Source: Botrimarina hoheduenensis (GTDB lineage: Bacteria > Planctomycetota > Planctomycetia > Pirellulales > Lacipirellulaceae). Taken from it: a stretch of 47,813 bases of DNA. The notes under the pieces were generated by a model. That model was not told where the DNA came from. It worked only from the letters and a program-made list of their open reading frames with translations, and did not search any database. The translations under genes and the position numbers were made by a program. Positions 8,215 to 16,537 of this stretch are shown in pieces. Position 1 is the stretch's first letter. Each line of letters opens with the position of its first letter. Location of the stretch: assembly GCF_007859815.1 (NCBI RefSeq), contig NZ_SJPH01000002.1, forward strand, positions 1 to 47,813, written 5' to 3'.

Positions 8215-8649
8215 ATGCCCCTAAAAACCTCTAGCGATGACCCGCTGCAGCTAAACCTGACGCCGATGATCGACGTCGTGTTTCTGCTTGTGATCTTCTT
8301 TATGACCGCCACACAGTTTGCGCAGGTCGAACGAGCGATCGAGATCGAGTTGCCGACGGTCGGGGCCGAAGGGGCCACCGCTGCGACGCCCGATCAGCCG
8401 AGCGTGATCACCGTGCTGGCCGACGGTCGGCTGGAGCTGAACAGCAAGCCGATCGAGCCCGACGAACTCGATGCCCGCTTGCGTGATGCCGCGATTGATA
8501 ACCCCGACCACAGCGTGCTGATCCACGGCGACGCGCGCTGCAATTTTCAGCACATCGCCTCGACGCTGGCGTCTTGTCGCGCAGCGGGGATCGCCGATGT
8601 GGGCGTTTCCGTCGAGACCGTTGCCGACCGTGGCAGCGTGGTCCGCTAA
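8215..8649 (+). CDS. exbD: ExbD/TolR-family biopolymer transport protein
   Basis: A 144-residue ExbD/TolR protein. A short cytoplasmic N-terminus leads into LNLTPMIDVVFLLVIFFMTA (about 14-33), the family's single helix with the conserved Asp that carries protons. The remainder is the periplasmic domain (ITVLADGRLELNSKPI and VLIHGDARCNFQHI). It sits 82 bp after the ExbB gene and 21 bp before the terpenoid-cyclase-fold protein, so the three are probably one operon. The partner is not a canonical TonB. Confidence 0.9.
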   Translation: MPLKTSSDDPLQLNLTPMIDVVFLLVIFFMTATQFAQVERAIEIELPTVGAEGATAATPDQPSVITVLADGRLELNSKPIEPDELDARLRDAAIDNPDHSVLIHGDARCNFQHIASTLASCRAAGIADVGVSVETVADRGSVVR

Positions 8650-8670
8650 CCCGCCGGAGACGTAGGGCCG

Positions 8671-10581
8671 ATGCTCCTCGCGGTGGTTTTAGCGAACGGC
8701 GTAGTCGCCCTGGCGGGCGTTGCACTGCTGGCATGCCTGGTCGTATTCGCAGCGACTTTCACACGTTGGGGGCGCAGGCGGGTGATGGCGCGCTATGCCG
8801 CCGCATCGGTTGCTGCGCACCTCCTCCTGCTGCTGCTCGCGGCTAGCGTACGACAGGGCAATCCAGCACCGGGTGCCGAAGCGGCCCCGACCGTGCGCGT
8901 GCAGATTGTGATGCGGAAGCCGAGCGACTCTTCGCCAGCGAAGCAAGCAAGCGAAACCACACCCTCTGCTGAGGCAAACGAACCGCGCGCGGAATCCGCT
9001 GCGGACGAACTTGCCCAACATGCCGCCACAGCCCCCGCTGCTGAGGCCGACACCGCTTTGGCTGACGCGTCGATAGAAGTGCCACCGGCACCCGAGCCTG
9101 AGCCCGTCGCGCCCAGCGTTGCCGCAAAGCCCGAATCAGGCGCAGCGACGCAACCGATGGCCGCTGCCGATTCAGAACCCGTTCCCCTGGTAGAACCGTC
9201 GGAGAGTTTGGCCGCCGAACCGCTCGCCGAATCGACGATGCTGCTCGAAAGTCTCCTCACCAACCAGCCGACCTCGCTCAACGATCCCCCCAGCGTGGTA
9301 ACTCCGCTCGACATGAGCACGCAAGTTACCCAGGACGTCGCCCCAGCGGGATCGACGGTGCCGTCCACCGCGAAAGATCCCGCCTCCGCGGCAAACCAAG
9401 CCGCCTGGCAATCGACCTATACCACTCGGGGTGCCCTCCAACGAAGACGCCTTGCGGAACGCGACGGCGGCGATGCCCAGACGGAAGACGCTGTCGCTCG
9501 GGGTGTCGATTGGCTGGCGCGCGCGCAACGAGCGGACGGTGGCTGGGATACGGTTCGCTGGGGAGCTGGCCGCGAAGACCGCGTCTTGGGGGAAGACCGC
9601 GGCTCAGCCGGCAAGCAGGCCCAGACCGGGCTAACAGGACTTGCGCTGTTGGCGATGCAGGGCGCGGGCCACACGCACCTCGACGGACCCTACAGCGCGA
9701 CGATCACCGCGGGTCTGGCGTATCTCATCGATCAGCAACAAGTCGGCGGCGACCGCGATGGCGATCTCTCCGGAGACGCAACCCTTTACGCTCGCACCTA
9801 CTGCCACTCGATGGCAACCTTTGCTCTGGCCGAAGCTTACGCCACCACCGGCGATGAGCGGCTCGGCAGCGCGGTGCGGCGCGCAACCGGGTTCCTCGAA
9901 AGAACCCAGAACGCCACCTATGGTGGATGGCGCTATGTGCCCGGCGACCGTGGCGACATGAGCCAGATGGGCTGGGCCGTCATGGCCCTCCGCAGCGCGG
10001 AGCTTGCTGGCGTGCCGATCCGACCGAGCGTGTGGGACGGCATCGAACAGTTTCTTGCTTCCGTGGCAATGGGCCGCTCTCGTGGTCTTGCTTGCTACCG
10101 ACCGGGCGGAGGGCCAACCCCCACCATGACCGCCGAGGCACTCTACTGTCGCCAGATCCTGGGCCGGGCACGCACCCAGCCGGCGGCTGGTCGAGAGGCG
10201 ATCGGGCTGCTGGCACAAAACCTTCCCGAGTCGGGAGGCCGGCGGCCTCCTAACCTGTATTACTGGTACTACGGTACGCTGGCCCTGCACCACGAGCGAA
10301 ACACCTCGTCCGACGCGCAAGCCGCTTGGTCCGCATGGAATGCCGGTATGAAGCAGGAATTGGTCCCCCGACAAGTGGTCGATGGCCCCAACCTCGGCAG
10401 CTGGCGGCCCGACACGCTGTGGGGGGGCTACGGCGGAAGGGTGTACACCACCGCCCTCGCGACCATGTGCCTCGAGGTCTACTACCGGTACGACCCGGAC
10501 GAAATCGGCCGCGATCCGTGGCTCGCCAGCCGCGGTGCCCAGCCCTCTGCCCCCACGGGCGGAACCCGTTTGTGGCGCTAA
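8671..10581 (+). CDS. TonB-like N-terminus fused to a squalene-cyclase/prenyltransferase-fold domain
   Basis: A 636-residue protein. Hydrophobic helices lie at about 2-28 and 41-60. Residues about 65-265 form a long Pro/Ala/Glu-rich periplasmic-type stretch like that of TonB. Residues about 270-600 are an alpha/alpha-toroid of the prenyltransferase/squalene-oxidase repeat type: GVDWLARAQRADGGWDT, YGGWRYVPGDRGDMSQMGWA and GYGGRVYTTALATMCLEVYY. The cyclase DxDD or QW catalytic residues are not obvious, so a polymer- or protein-binding role is as likely as catalysis. Placed directly after ExbB and ExbD (21 bp), it may be the mechanical partner of that proton channel. Such operons occur in planctomycetes, but I know of no assigned function. 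Confidence 0.75.
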   Translation: MLLAVVLANGVVALAGVALLACLVVFAATFTRWGRRRVMARYAAASVAAHLLLLLLAASVRQGNPAPGAEAAPTVRVQIVMRKPSDSSPAKQASETTPSAEANEPRAESAADELAQHAATAPAAEADTALADASIEVPPAPEPEPVAPSVAAKPESGAATQPMAAADSEPVPLVEPSESLAAEPLAESTMLLESLLTNQPTSLNDPPSVVTPLDMSTQVTQDVAPAGSTVPSTAKDPASAANQAAWQSTYTTRGALQRRRLAERDGGDAQTEDAVARGVDWLARAQRADGGWDTVRWGAGREDRVLGEDRGSAGKQAQTGLTGLALLAMQGAGHTHLDGPYSATITAGLAYLIDQQQVGGDRDGDLSGDATLYARTYCHSMATFALAEAYATTGDERLGSAVRRATGFLERTQNATYGGWRYVPGDRGDMSQMGWAVMALRSAELAGVPIRPSVWDGIEQFLASVAMGRSRGLACYRPGGGPTPTMTAEALYCRQILGRARTQPAAGREAIGLLAQNLPESGGRRPPNLYYWYYGTLALHHERNTSSDAQAAWSAWNAGMKQELVPRQVVDGPNLGSWRPDTLWGGYGGRVYTTALATMCLEVYYRYDPDEIGRDPWLASRGAQPSAPTGGTRLWR

Positions 10582-10711
10582 ACGGCTGGTTGCAGCGCCC
10601 CGCGAGCGTTTGACGCTTGGCTCGCCGGACGTAGACTAAAGGTAACCATTATCGAGGCTTACTACCGCTCGGCGTCCACAAGCCGCCGCTCCGGGATCTG
10701 AACGGTTCATT

Positions 10712-10891
10712 ATGTTTACACCCGGCCCACTCCAGCTGCTGATCGTCTTGGCGATCGTGCTCTTGCTTTTCGGCAGCCGCTTGCCGTCGCTCGCGCGTTC
10801 GTTCGGTCAGAGCATTACCGAGTTCAAAAAGGGTATCAAGGAAGTTGAGGACCACAGCGATGACAGCACGCATCCTGGTAAAACCGGTTAG
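10712..10891 (+). CDS. tatA: Twin-arginine translocase TatA-like protein (59 aa)
   Basis: A 59-residue TatA/TatE-type protein. One N-terminal helix (LQLLIVLAIVLLLFGSRLP) is followed by the hinge and amphipathic helix SLARSFGQSITEFKKGIKE and a short acidic tail. The FGxxxLP hinge and the F-K-K/R-G end of the amphipathic helix are family hallmarks. TatA oligomers form the translocation pore for folded proteins with RR signals. A second TatA-type gene starts 78 bp downstream. No TatC gene is in the window. Confidence 0.85.
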   Translation: MFTPGPLQLLIVLAIVLLLFGSRLPSLARSFGQSITEFKKGIKEVEDHSDDSTHPGKTG

Positions 10892-10969
10892 CGGCTGTTA
10901 CCCCGTCTTGTTGCGTTTTCGGCCCCCGCCAATTCATCACTCTCCCGCCACCCCTATCAACTGTCTGCA

Positions 10970-11293
10970 GTGACGCCACTCGCCTTCTTCTCGATGAGCC
11001 CGATGGAGTTGCTGATCGTTGGCGTGGTCGCCGTGCTGCTCTTCGGCAGCAAGCTGCCATCGGTCGCCCGCTCGGCGGGCAAAAGCCTGACCGAGTTCAA
11101 ACGCGGCATGCGCGACATGCAAGACGAGTTTCATCGGACCGTCCAAGCGGCGGACCTAGAAGAATCCGCGCGCAAGCGGATGGGGGATCAATCTGCCACC
11201 CCCACAGCGAGCCCCGATCCCGATGATCTGATCGCTGAGTCCGGAGCGCAGGGCGCTGCCGTGAGCCCACCGACCGGGCCGGCAAAGGTCTAG
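10970..11293 (+). CDS. Second TatA/TatB-like translocase protein
   Basis: A 107-residue protein of the TatA/B family. The membrane helix is SPMELLIVGVVAVLLFGSKL, then PSVARSAGKSLTEFKRGMRD forms the amphipathic helix. A Pro/Ser/Ala-rich tail follows (about 70-107). The GTG at 10970 or the ATG eight codons later (10994) could be the start. The paralog just upstream is shorter and lacks the tail, so the two may play TatA-like and TatB-like roles. It ends 118 bp before the tRNA-Val gene, so the island did not disturb it. Exported clients in this window include the Tat-signal proteins at 34916 and 35874. Confidence 0.8.
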   Translation: MTPLAFFSMSPMELLIVGVVAVLLFGSKLPSVARSAGKSLTEFKRGMRDMQDEFHRTVQAADLEESARKRMGDQSATPTASPDPDDLIAESGAQGAAVSPPTGPAKV

Positions 11294-11411
11294 TCCTTGC
11301 CCGTGGCTGCAGGAGCCTTCCTGGGCACCGCAGGCAACGTCTAGCGGTGACTCCGAGGCCACAGTATGATTCGCAGCTACCGGCGGCTCCCAAACGAAGG
11401 AGCCCCATGCC

Positions 11412-11485
11412 GGGCGATTAGCTCAGTTGGTTAGAGCGCTGTGTTCACACCGCAGAGGTCACTGGTTCGAGTCCAGTATCGCCCA
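11412..11485 (+). tRNA. tRNA-Val (anticodon CAC)
   Basis: A complete 74-nt cloverleaf: acceptor GGGCGAT/ATCGCCC, D-arm GCTC...GAGC, anticodon stem CTGTG/CGCAG with loop TTCACAC (anticodon CAC, reading GUG), 5-base variable loop and T-arm ACTGG-TTCGAGT-CCAGT, then discriminator A. CCA is not encoded. Its 3' half is the left attachment site of the island and stays intact after integration. A possible -10 box TATGAT lies at 11365-11370. Confidence 0.95.
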
Positions 11486-11487
11486 CT
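11444..11487 (+). other. attL: 44-bp core repeat in tRNA-Val
   Basis: Starts at the anticodon loop (TTCACACCGCAGAGGTCACT...) and ends two bases past the tRNA. It is identical over 44 bp to 45639-45682. Beyond it the two flanks differ at once (CGTTG against AGGCC). The integrase gene begins 123 bp inward. Confidence 0.9.
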
Positions 11488-11559
11488 CGTTGTAAGTCTT
11501 GCCGAATCCTAGCTTTGTGGTACCCGTCGACGTTCGACGGAGCGGCGTTTTCCACCCGG

Positions 11560-11583
11560 GTTTTTGAGTACGTACTCAAAAAC
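11560..11583. promoter_or_regulatory. 24-bp perfect palindrome near attL, possible integrase or Xis site
   Basis: GTTTTTGAGTAC followed by GTACTCAAAAAC forms a perfect 24-bp palindrome. It lies 73 bp inside attL and 26 bp upstream of the integrase start. Its inner part GAGTACGTACTCAAAAAC matches GAGTATTTACTCAAAAAC at 45491-45508 near attR in 16 of 18 bases. Placement at both ends suits an arm-type recombinase site or an operator controlling the integrase. It could also be a fragment of the coding sequence related to the gene at 45352. Confidence 0.5.
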
Positions 11584-11609
11584 TCTGGGCAATCTGGAGA
11601 ACCCTCGCT

Positions 11610-12860
11610 ATGCCACGTCCCAAGAAGCTGATTCCCTCTTATCGCAAGCACCGCGCCAGCGGACAGGCCGTCGTCAACGTCAATGGCCGGACCGTCTATC
11701 TCGGCCCGCATGGCACACGCGCCAGCCATCGCGAGTACGACCGCGTCATCGCCGAGTGGCTTGCACGCGGAAGAGCCCCTGAACCAACCGCCGACCGGCG
11801 GATCTCGGTCGTGGAGCTCTGTGCTCGCTACCTTACGTTCGCCAAGACCTACTACCAAAAGAACGGCCGCTGCACCAAAGTCGTCCCCGGCGTGAAGTGC
11901 GTCATCCGCTACTTACGCGAATGGTACGGCCGCGAACCGGCAGCCGACTTCGGTCCCATCGCGCTCAAGGCGATCCGTCAACGAATGGTCGAAGATGGCC
12001 TGAGCCGACGCTACGTCAACGATCACGTCGATCGCGTGAAGCGAATGTTCAAGTGGGCCGCCAGCGAGCAGCTCGTGCCCCACGAGACGTACCACGCGCT
12101 CGCCCTAGTAGCGGGTCTGCGTCGTGGAAAAACGGCGGCGCGCGAAACGAAACCGATCCCCCCCGTGGACGACGCGACAGTCAACGCCACGCTCCCCTTC
12201 CTCTCGACGGTGGTTGGCGACATGGTGCGTCTGCAGCGCTTGACCGGCATGCGTCCGGCGGAGGTTTGCCAGCTGCGGCCGTGCGATCTGGATCGGACCG
12301 AGGAGGTATGGGTCTTTACGCCCGCCTCCCACAAGACCGAGCACCATGGCCGTGAGCGAACCATCTTTATCGGCCCTCGTGGGCAAGCGCTGCTTGAGAA
12401 GTACCTGCACGGCGATCCGCAGCGTTGCTGCTTCCGGCCGTGCGACGCCGAAGCCGAGCGGCTGGCCAAGCGGTCTAAAAGCCGCAAGGTTCCTTTAGCG
12501 TACGGCAATCGCCCGGGCACCAATCGCAAGACGCAGCCCCAGCGATCGCCTGGGGAATGCTATGAAACGGACGCCTATCGCCGTGCGATTCATCGGGCTT
12601 GCGACCGGGCCTTCCCCCACCCCACGCTGAAGCCGTGTACCGATCTGACGAGCGCCGAGCAGGCAGCGCTCAATGCGTGGCAATCCGCACATCGCTGGAG
12701 CCCCAACCGGCTTCGCCATACGGCGGCGACGGAGGTGCGGAAGCGCTTCGGGCTGGAGCACGCGCAAGTCATGCTGGGACACGCCTCCGCGAACGTGACG
12801 CAGATCTATGCCGAGCGTGATCACGCCAAGGGGGTCGAGGTAGCCAAAGCGCTTGGGTAG
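11610..12860 (+). CDS. int: Tyrosine recombinase/integrase
   Basis: A 416-residue phage-type integrase that should insert and excise the island at tRNA-Val. The N-terminal part (1-60) is basic (MPRPKKLIPSYRKHRASGQA) and may bind arm sites. A SAM-like core-binding domain spans about 65-160. The catalytic domain shows Arg215 (TGMRPAEV), a likely Lys242 (SHKTEHHGRE), Arg369-His370 (NRLRHTAAT), His391 (LGHASANVT) and the nucleophile Tyr400 (IYAE). The residue usually His in H-x-x-R is Asn366. The gene lies directly inside attL and is transcribed inward. ATG 11610 is supported by the typical planctomycete start MPRPKKLIPSYRKH. Confidence 0.92.
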   Translation: MPRPKKLIPSYRKHRASGQAVVNVNGRTVYLGPHGTRASHREYDRVIAEWLARGRAPEPTADRRISVVELCARYLTFAKTYYQKNGRCTKVVPGVKCVIRYLREWYGREPAADFGPIALKAIRQRMVEDGLSRRYVNDHVDRVKRMFKWAASEQLVPHETYHALALVAGLRRGKTAARETKPIPPVDDATVNATLPFLSTVVGDMVRLQRLTGMRPAEVCQLRPCDLDRTEEVWVFTPASHKTEHHGRERTIFIGPRGQALLEKYLHGDPQRCCFRPCDAEAERLAKRSKSRKVPLAYGNRPGTNRKTQPQRSPGECYETDAYRRAIHRACDRAFPHPTLKPCTDLTSAEQAALNAWQSAHRWSPNRLRHTAATEVRKRFGLEHAQVMLGHASANVTQIYAERDHAKGVEVAKALG

Positions 12861-12886
12861 AAGGCCTTTCTACGAAGGTCGCCATC

Positions 12887-12923
12887 AATGCCTTACTGGC
12901 TATGGTTTGACCTATAAGGCATT
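12887..12923. promoter_or_regulatory. Inverted repeat upstream of the HTH gene
   Basis: AATGCCTTA (12887-12895) and TAAGGCATT (12915-12923) form a perfect 9-bp inverted repeat. AT-rich DNA (TATATATATC) follows, upstream of the gene at 13041. It fits a regulator site or a terminator for the integrase gene. Confidence 0.35.
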
Positions 12924-13040
12924 AATTGCTATATATATCTTTGTACTCACAGGCTTCATGTTGGTTGTATTTAAAGCATAACAGCTGCAACAACCTCCGC
13001 GGGCCTCGTATCGATCATTCCGTACCGAAGGAACGAAACC

Positions 13041-13709
13041 ATGGATTTGGCGGGCACAACCATTCAGGAAGATTTTTCTGCCGGCGAGGAATCGCCGCTC
13101 GATTTTACCAATGCCGATCACATCATGTCGCGTTCGCTGGTCAACTGGAATGTGGCCGAGCTTGCCGCGTTTGACGGAGCGATCGACAAGTGGCTCAGCA
13201 CGCTAACCGGCGAATGGCTCGAAACAGCCTACACCGCTTGGAGAAGCGATGAACTCACGGTATTGATCACCTTGATCGAAGCCGGACTCGTCGAAATGCA
13301 AGAGCACTATGACACAGGCGTAGTAATTCTCTGTGGATGCGTGTGGAACGACAACGAAAAAATCCAGCTGCACGAGCAATTCGACTTACGCCTCACTCAT
13401 GAGGGAAAGAGCGCGAAGGAGGATCTAAAAGACGCCTTATCACGCGGGATTGTGTTTGCCTGCGTCCGAGGGGCCACGCCTTTCACTCGTGGCATCCGCG
13501 CGGAGCCTACGGTTCGCCACATCAGCAACGGCCGCAAAGAACCCGGCCGGCGGCCTGATCCCACCGTCGAACGGCGTCGAGCGCAAGTGCAATTACTCAC
13601 TGACGAGGGGCACTCACCGGGCGAAATCGCTGCGCAGTTGAAGGTGGCGGTCGCCACAATTCGGCAGGACGTGCGGCGCAATAAACAGGAACGCCATGAC
13701 AAAACGTGA
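13041..13709 (+). CDS. HTH-tailed island protein, probable regulator
   Basis: A 222-residue protein with an AAGGAACG ribosome site 7 bases before ATG 13041. The first about 160 residues are acidic and have no recognisable fold. Residues about 162-182 are a basic linker (GRKEPGRRPDPTVERRRAQV). Residues about 183-215 form a resolvase/Hin-like helix-turn-helix: LLTDEGHSPGEIAAQLKVAV followed by ATIRQDVRR. It probably binds DNA to control island functions. A 22-bp perfect palindrome overlaps its stop codon, and a terminator hairpin follows. The family is not recognised. Confidence 0.6.
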   Translation: MDLAGTTIQEDFSAGEESPLDFTNADHIMSRSLVNWNVAELAAFDGAIDKWLSTLTGEWLETAYTAWRSDELTVLITLIEAGLVEMQEHYDTGVVILCGCVWNDNEKIQLHEQFDLRLTHEGKSAKEDLKDALSRGIVFACVRGATPFTRGIRAEPTVRHISNGRKEPGRRPDPTVERRRAQVQLLTDEGHSPGEIAAQLKVAVATIRQDVRRNKQERHDKT

Positions 13710-13726
13710 CAGAATATTCTGTCACG
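13705..13726. promoter_or_regulatory. 22-bp perfect palindrome, candidate operator
   Basis: CGTGACAGAAT plus ATTCTGTCACG form a perfect palindrome with no spacer that overlaps the stop codon of the HTH-tailed gene. It is upstream of the DUF1580-like gene at 13895, so it could be the operator for one of the two regulators. Confidence 0.45.
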
Positions 13727-13765
13727 CCCCTCGGCCGCTTTTCTCAGCGACCACTAGAACCCTTT

Positions 13766-13805
13766 AAAAACCGACGAATTCTCCGAATTCGTTGGTTTTT
13801 TGTTT
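13766..13805. terminator. Bidirectional intrinsic terminator
   Basis: AAAAACCGACGAATTC pairs with GAATTCGTTGGTTTTT around a TCC loop, with one internal mismatch. A-run and T-run flanks make it usable on both strands. It separates the HTH-tailed gene from the excisionase-like gene. Confidence 0.8.
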
Positions 13806-13894
13806 TTGGTGTTCACTCGAATTATGTCACGGCAAGCTTCTGGTACGCGAAGGCGAATTTCGCTTTTGCAGGTATCGCACAAAGGAGCTTCGCG

Positions 13895-14182
13895 GTGACA
13901 AGCCTGATGGATGAGAAGCGGCTGACCTTAACCGAGTTGGCCAAGCGGGAGCGGGTAAACGTTTGCACGGTTTGGCGATGGGCCCAGCGTGGGGCGAAAG
14001 GGGTTCGCTTGGAGACCTTCAGCGTGGGCGGACGCCGGTACACCACGCAAGAAGCCTTCCGGCGGTTTGTATCGGGCACGACACGGGCAGCTCAGGGGAC
14101 CGAGGCGGGCCATTCGTCTTGCGTAGCCGAGGATCACGAATTCGCGGCGGCGGATGCCTTCCTCGATGCCGAGGGGGTTTGA
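13895..14182 (+). CDS. DUF1580-like/excisionase-type HTH protein
   Basis: A 95-residue protein. GTG 13895 is chosen because AAAGGAG lies 7 bases upstream; ATG 13907 would be 19 bases away. Residues 5-65 read LTLTELAKRERVNVCTVWRW, then AQRGAKGVRLETFSVGGRRY and TTQEAFRRFVSG. This is the winged-HTH pattern of MerR/excisionase-like proteins and of DUF1580 proteins common in planctomycetes. It is a plausible recombination directionality factor or repressor for the island. It precedes the primase-helicase gene by 9 bp and may be co-transcribed with it. Confidence 0.7.
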   Translation: MTSLMDEKRLTLTELAKRERVNVCTVWRWAQRGAKGVRLETFSVGGRRYTTQEAFRRFVSGTTRAAQGTEAGHSSCVAEDHEFAAADAFLDAEGV

Positions 14183-14191
14183 GGTCGTGCA

Positions 14192-16537
14192 ATGAACGAT
14201 CTGACATCTAGCAATCTGTCTTCATCGACTTCAAAAGACGAACAGGCCAACAGCTGTGGGGTCCTCGACAGTGCGCGTTACTACACACAGCGTGGCTGGT
14301 CGGTGATCCCCCTGCCCTTCCGGTCGAAGAATCCGGGCTTTGACGAGTGGCCGCAGCTTCGACTTGGCGAAGGTGACCTACCTCACCATTTCAACGGCCA
14401 TCCTCAAAACATCGGCGTGCTCCTGGGCGAGCCGTCGGATTGGCTGATCGACATCGATCTGGATCATCCTCGCGCGATTGAACTTGCGGCCGACTATCTG
14501 CCCCCGACCGATCTGCGATTCGGGCGTCCCAGCAAGCCGGAGTCGCACTGGATTTACCGGGTCAGTGGCCCGATCGCGACGAAGAAGCACCGCAGCAAGT
14601 CCGACGGCATGATCGTCGAGCTGCGGTCGACCGGCGCCCAGACGGTGTTCCCGCCCAGCACTCATGAATTAGGCGAGGCGATCGAGTTCGTCGATCCGGC
14701 AGCTGAACCGGCCCTAGTTGATCCCGAAGAACTTCAGGAAGCGGTCAAGTTGCTGGCCGATGCGGTCAAGGCTGAGCTGGGTGAAAAGCCCGCACCGCGG
14801 ATGACCGAGAAGCCGCAGAAGGTCGCTCGCCTTGCGGCGCAGGACAAGCAGCAACCGATCGACGTCGCGCCAGCGGAACGCTCCAAGCGAGCACTGCAGT
14901 TGATTCTGCGGATGAGCGTTCCTGATCACCAGGATGGGTCGCTACGTCTCTTCGCGGCAGCGTGCCGGTGTGTCGAGTTCGACCTTTCCGACGACGAAGC
15001 CTGCACTCTCCTGCGAAACTACATTCGGCTCCAGCCGTTTCCTCGCGACTGGACAGACGACGAAATCCTCAAACGCGTTTCCGACGCACGCAATAAGGTA
15101 ACGGCGGGGGCAGCGCTACAGCCCGACAAAGATCACGAGGGGCTCGTCGCGCTCGGCTCGCGCGACCCGGATTCCGGTCGGGTTGTGCTGTCGCCCAAGC
15201 GAACGTTGCCAACCGCAGTCGCCTTCGTCGCCGAGAACCACCAGCACCGCGACGGCCGTACCCTGCACTGCCACGCCGAGATGCTGATGGAGTGGAACGG
15301 CAGCCGCTACGTCCCGCTTGAAGAAGGAACGCTGAAGAGCCGGCTGTATCCGTGGCTGCACGAGGCGGTGCGCTACGTTCTCGATCGCGAAACTAAGGCG
15401 ATGGCGCTCGCCCCCTTCGACGCCAATCCGGCGTCGGTCAACGCGGCGCTCGACACGATCAAAGCCGAAGTCCATCTGCCAGCGACCTTATCGGCGCCAG
15501 TCTGGCTTGATGGACGCCCTGATCCGCCTCCCGACGAACTGCTGGTCGGCAAGTCGAAGCTGCTCCATCTGCCAAGCGGTAAGGAGCTTGACGCTTCGCC
15601 CCAGTTGTTTGTCACGAACGCCCTCGAGTTCGACCCGGATCCCCATGCGGCGGAGCCGATGGCTTGGCACGACTTCTTGCACCAGCTGTTCGATGGCGAT
15701 CTTCAATCCCTGGAGCTCCTGCAGGAGTGGTTCGGCTACGCGCTTACCACGGATACGTCCCAGCAGAAGATGCTGCTCATGGTCGGACCGCGTCGGGGGG
15801 GTAAGGGCACGATCGCCCGCGTCCTGAGACAGCTGATTGGCGAGGGTAACGTAGCGGGGCCAACCACATCCTCTCTGGCGGGGTCGTTCGGCCTCCAGCC
15901 CCTTATTGGCAAGTCGCTGGCGATCGTGAGCGACGCCCGCTTCTCCGGCGACGGGATCGCGACGGTCGTTGAGCGGCTGCTCACGATCAGCGGTGAAGAC
16001 GCCGTATCGATCGACCGCAAGTATCTGTCCGCGGTCACCCTGAAGCTGCCGACACGCTTCATGTTCTTGACCAACGAGTTCCCGCGGTTCAGTGACGCCA
16101 GCGGCGCTCTGGCCGGACGTTTCATGATCTTGCACCTCACCCAGAGCTTCTACGGGCGCGAGGACACCGGGCTGACCAAGCGTCTCCTGGACGAGTTGCC
16201 GGGGATCCTCAACTGGGCCATCGAAGGTTGGAAGCGACTCCGCGAACGCGGCCACTTCGTCATGCCCGCCTCCGGCGTCGAAGCGATGCGTGAGCTTGAG
16301 GAACTGAGCTCGCCGGTAAAGGCGTTCGTGCGAGGTCACTGCCTAATCAGCGACGCCGCCCGAGTCGACGTCGACGATCTGTATTGCGCATGGACGCGTT
16401 GGTGCGAATCGGAGGGGCGATCGAAGCCCACGACGAAGCAGGTCTTCGGGCGGGATTTAAAGGCGGCGTATCCATCCGTAATGCGTCGCGATGGCACTTA
16501 CAAACCCTTCTACCAGGGCATCGACCTAGAGAAGTAA
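14192..16537 (+). CDS. Bifunctional PrimPol primase-polymerase / D5-type SF3 helicase
   Basis: A 781-residue replication protein. Residues about 25-170 are an archaeo-eukaryotic PrimPol domain: WSVIPLPFRSKNPG, the metal-binding DIDLDH at 87-92, His119 in PESHWIYRV, and a VELRSTG...FPPSTHE end. A linker of about 190 residues follows. Residues about 490-660 are a D5/SF3 helicase with Walker A GPRRGGKGT (532-540), Walker B-like SLAIVSDAR, and sensor motif RFMFLTNEFPRFSD. The C-terminal about 110 residues resemble the D5 winged-helix tail. Such proteins start and unwind replication of phages, plasmids and satellites. This indicates that the element can replicate autonomously. Confidence 0.9.
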   Translation: MNDLTSSNLSSSTSKDEQANSCGVLDSARYYTQRGWSVIPLPFRSKNPGFDEWPQLRLGEGDLPHHFNGHPQNIGVLLGEPSDWLIDIDLDHPRAIELAADYLPPTDLRFGRPSKPESHWIYRVSGPIATKKHRSKSDGMIVELRSTGAQTVFPPSTHELGEAIEFVDPAAEPALVDPEELQEAVKLLADAVKAELGEKPAPRMTEKPQKVARLAAQDKQQPIDVAPAERSKRALQLILRMSVPDHQDGSLRLFAAACRCVEFDLSDDEACTLLRNYIRLQPFPRDWTDDEILKRVSDARNKVTAGAALQPDKDHEGLVALGSRDPDSGRVVLSPKRTLPTAVAFVAENHQHRDGRTLHCHAEMLMEWNGSRYVPLEEGTLKSRLYPWLHEAVRYVLDRETKAMALAPFDANPASVNAALDTIKAEVHLPATLSAPVWLDGRPDPPPDELLVGKSKLLHLPSGKELDASPQLFVTNALEFDPDPHAAEPMAWHDFLHQLFDGDLQSLELLQEWFGYALTTDTSQQKMLLMVGPRRGGKGTIARVLRQLIGEGNVAGPTTSSLAGSFGLQPLIGKSLAIVSDARFSGDGIATVVERLLTISGEDAVSIDRKYLSAVTLKLPTRFMFLTNEFPRFSDASGALAGRFMILHLTQSFYGREDTGLTKRLLDELPGILNWAIEGWKRLRERGHFVMPASGVEAMRELEELSSPVKAFVRGHCLISDAARVDVDDLYCAWTRWCESEGRSKPTTKQVFGRDLKAAYPSVMRRDGTYKPFYQGIDLEK

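Noticed and set aside
9631..10374. 247-residue minus-strand frame
   Set aside because: Antisense to the terpenoid-cyclase-fold domain; no family motif.
11445..11858. Minus-strand frame ending GDTGLEPVTSAV
   Set aside because: Ends by translating the tRNA-Val; this tail is a common annotation artefact. The body is antisense to the integrase.
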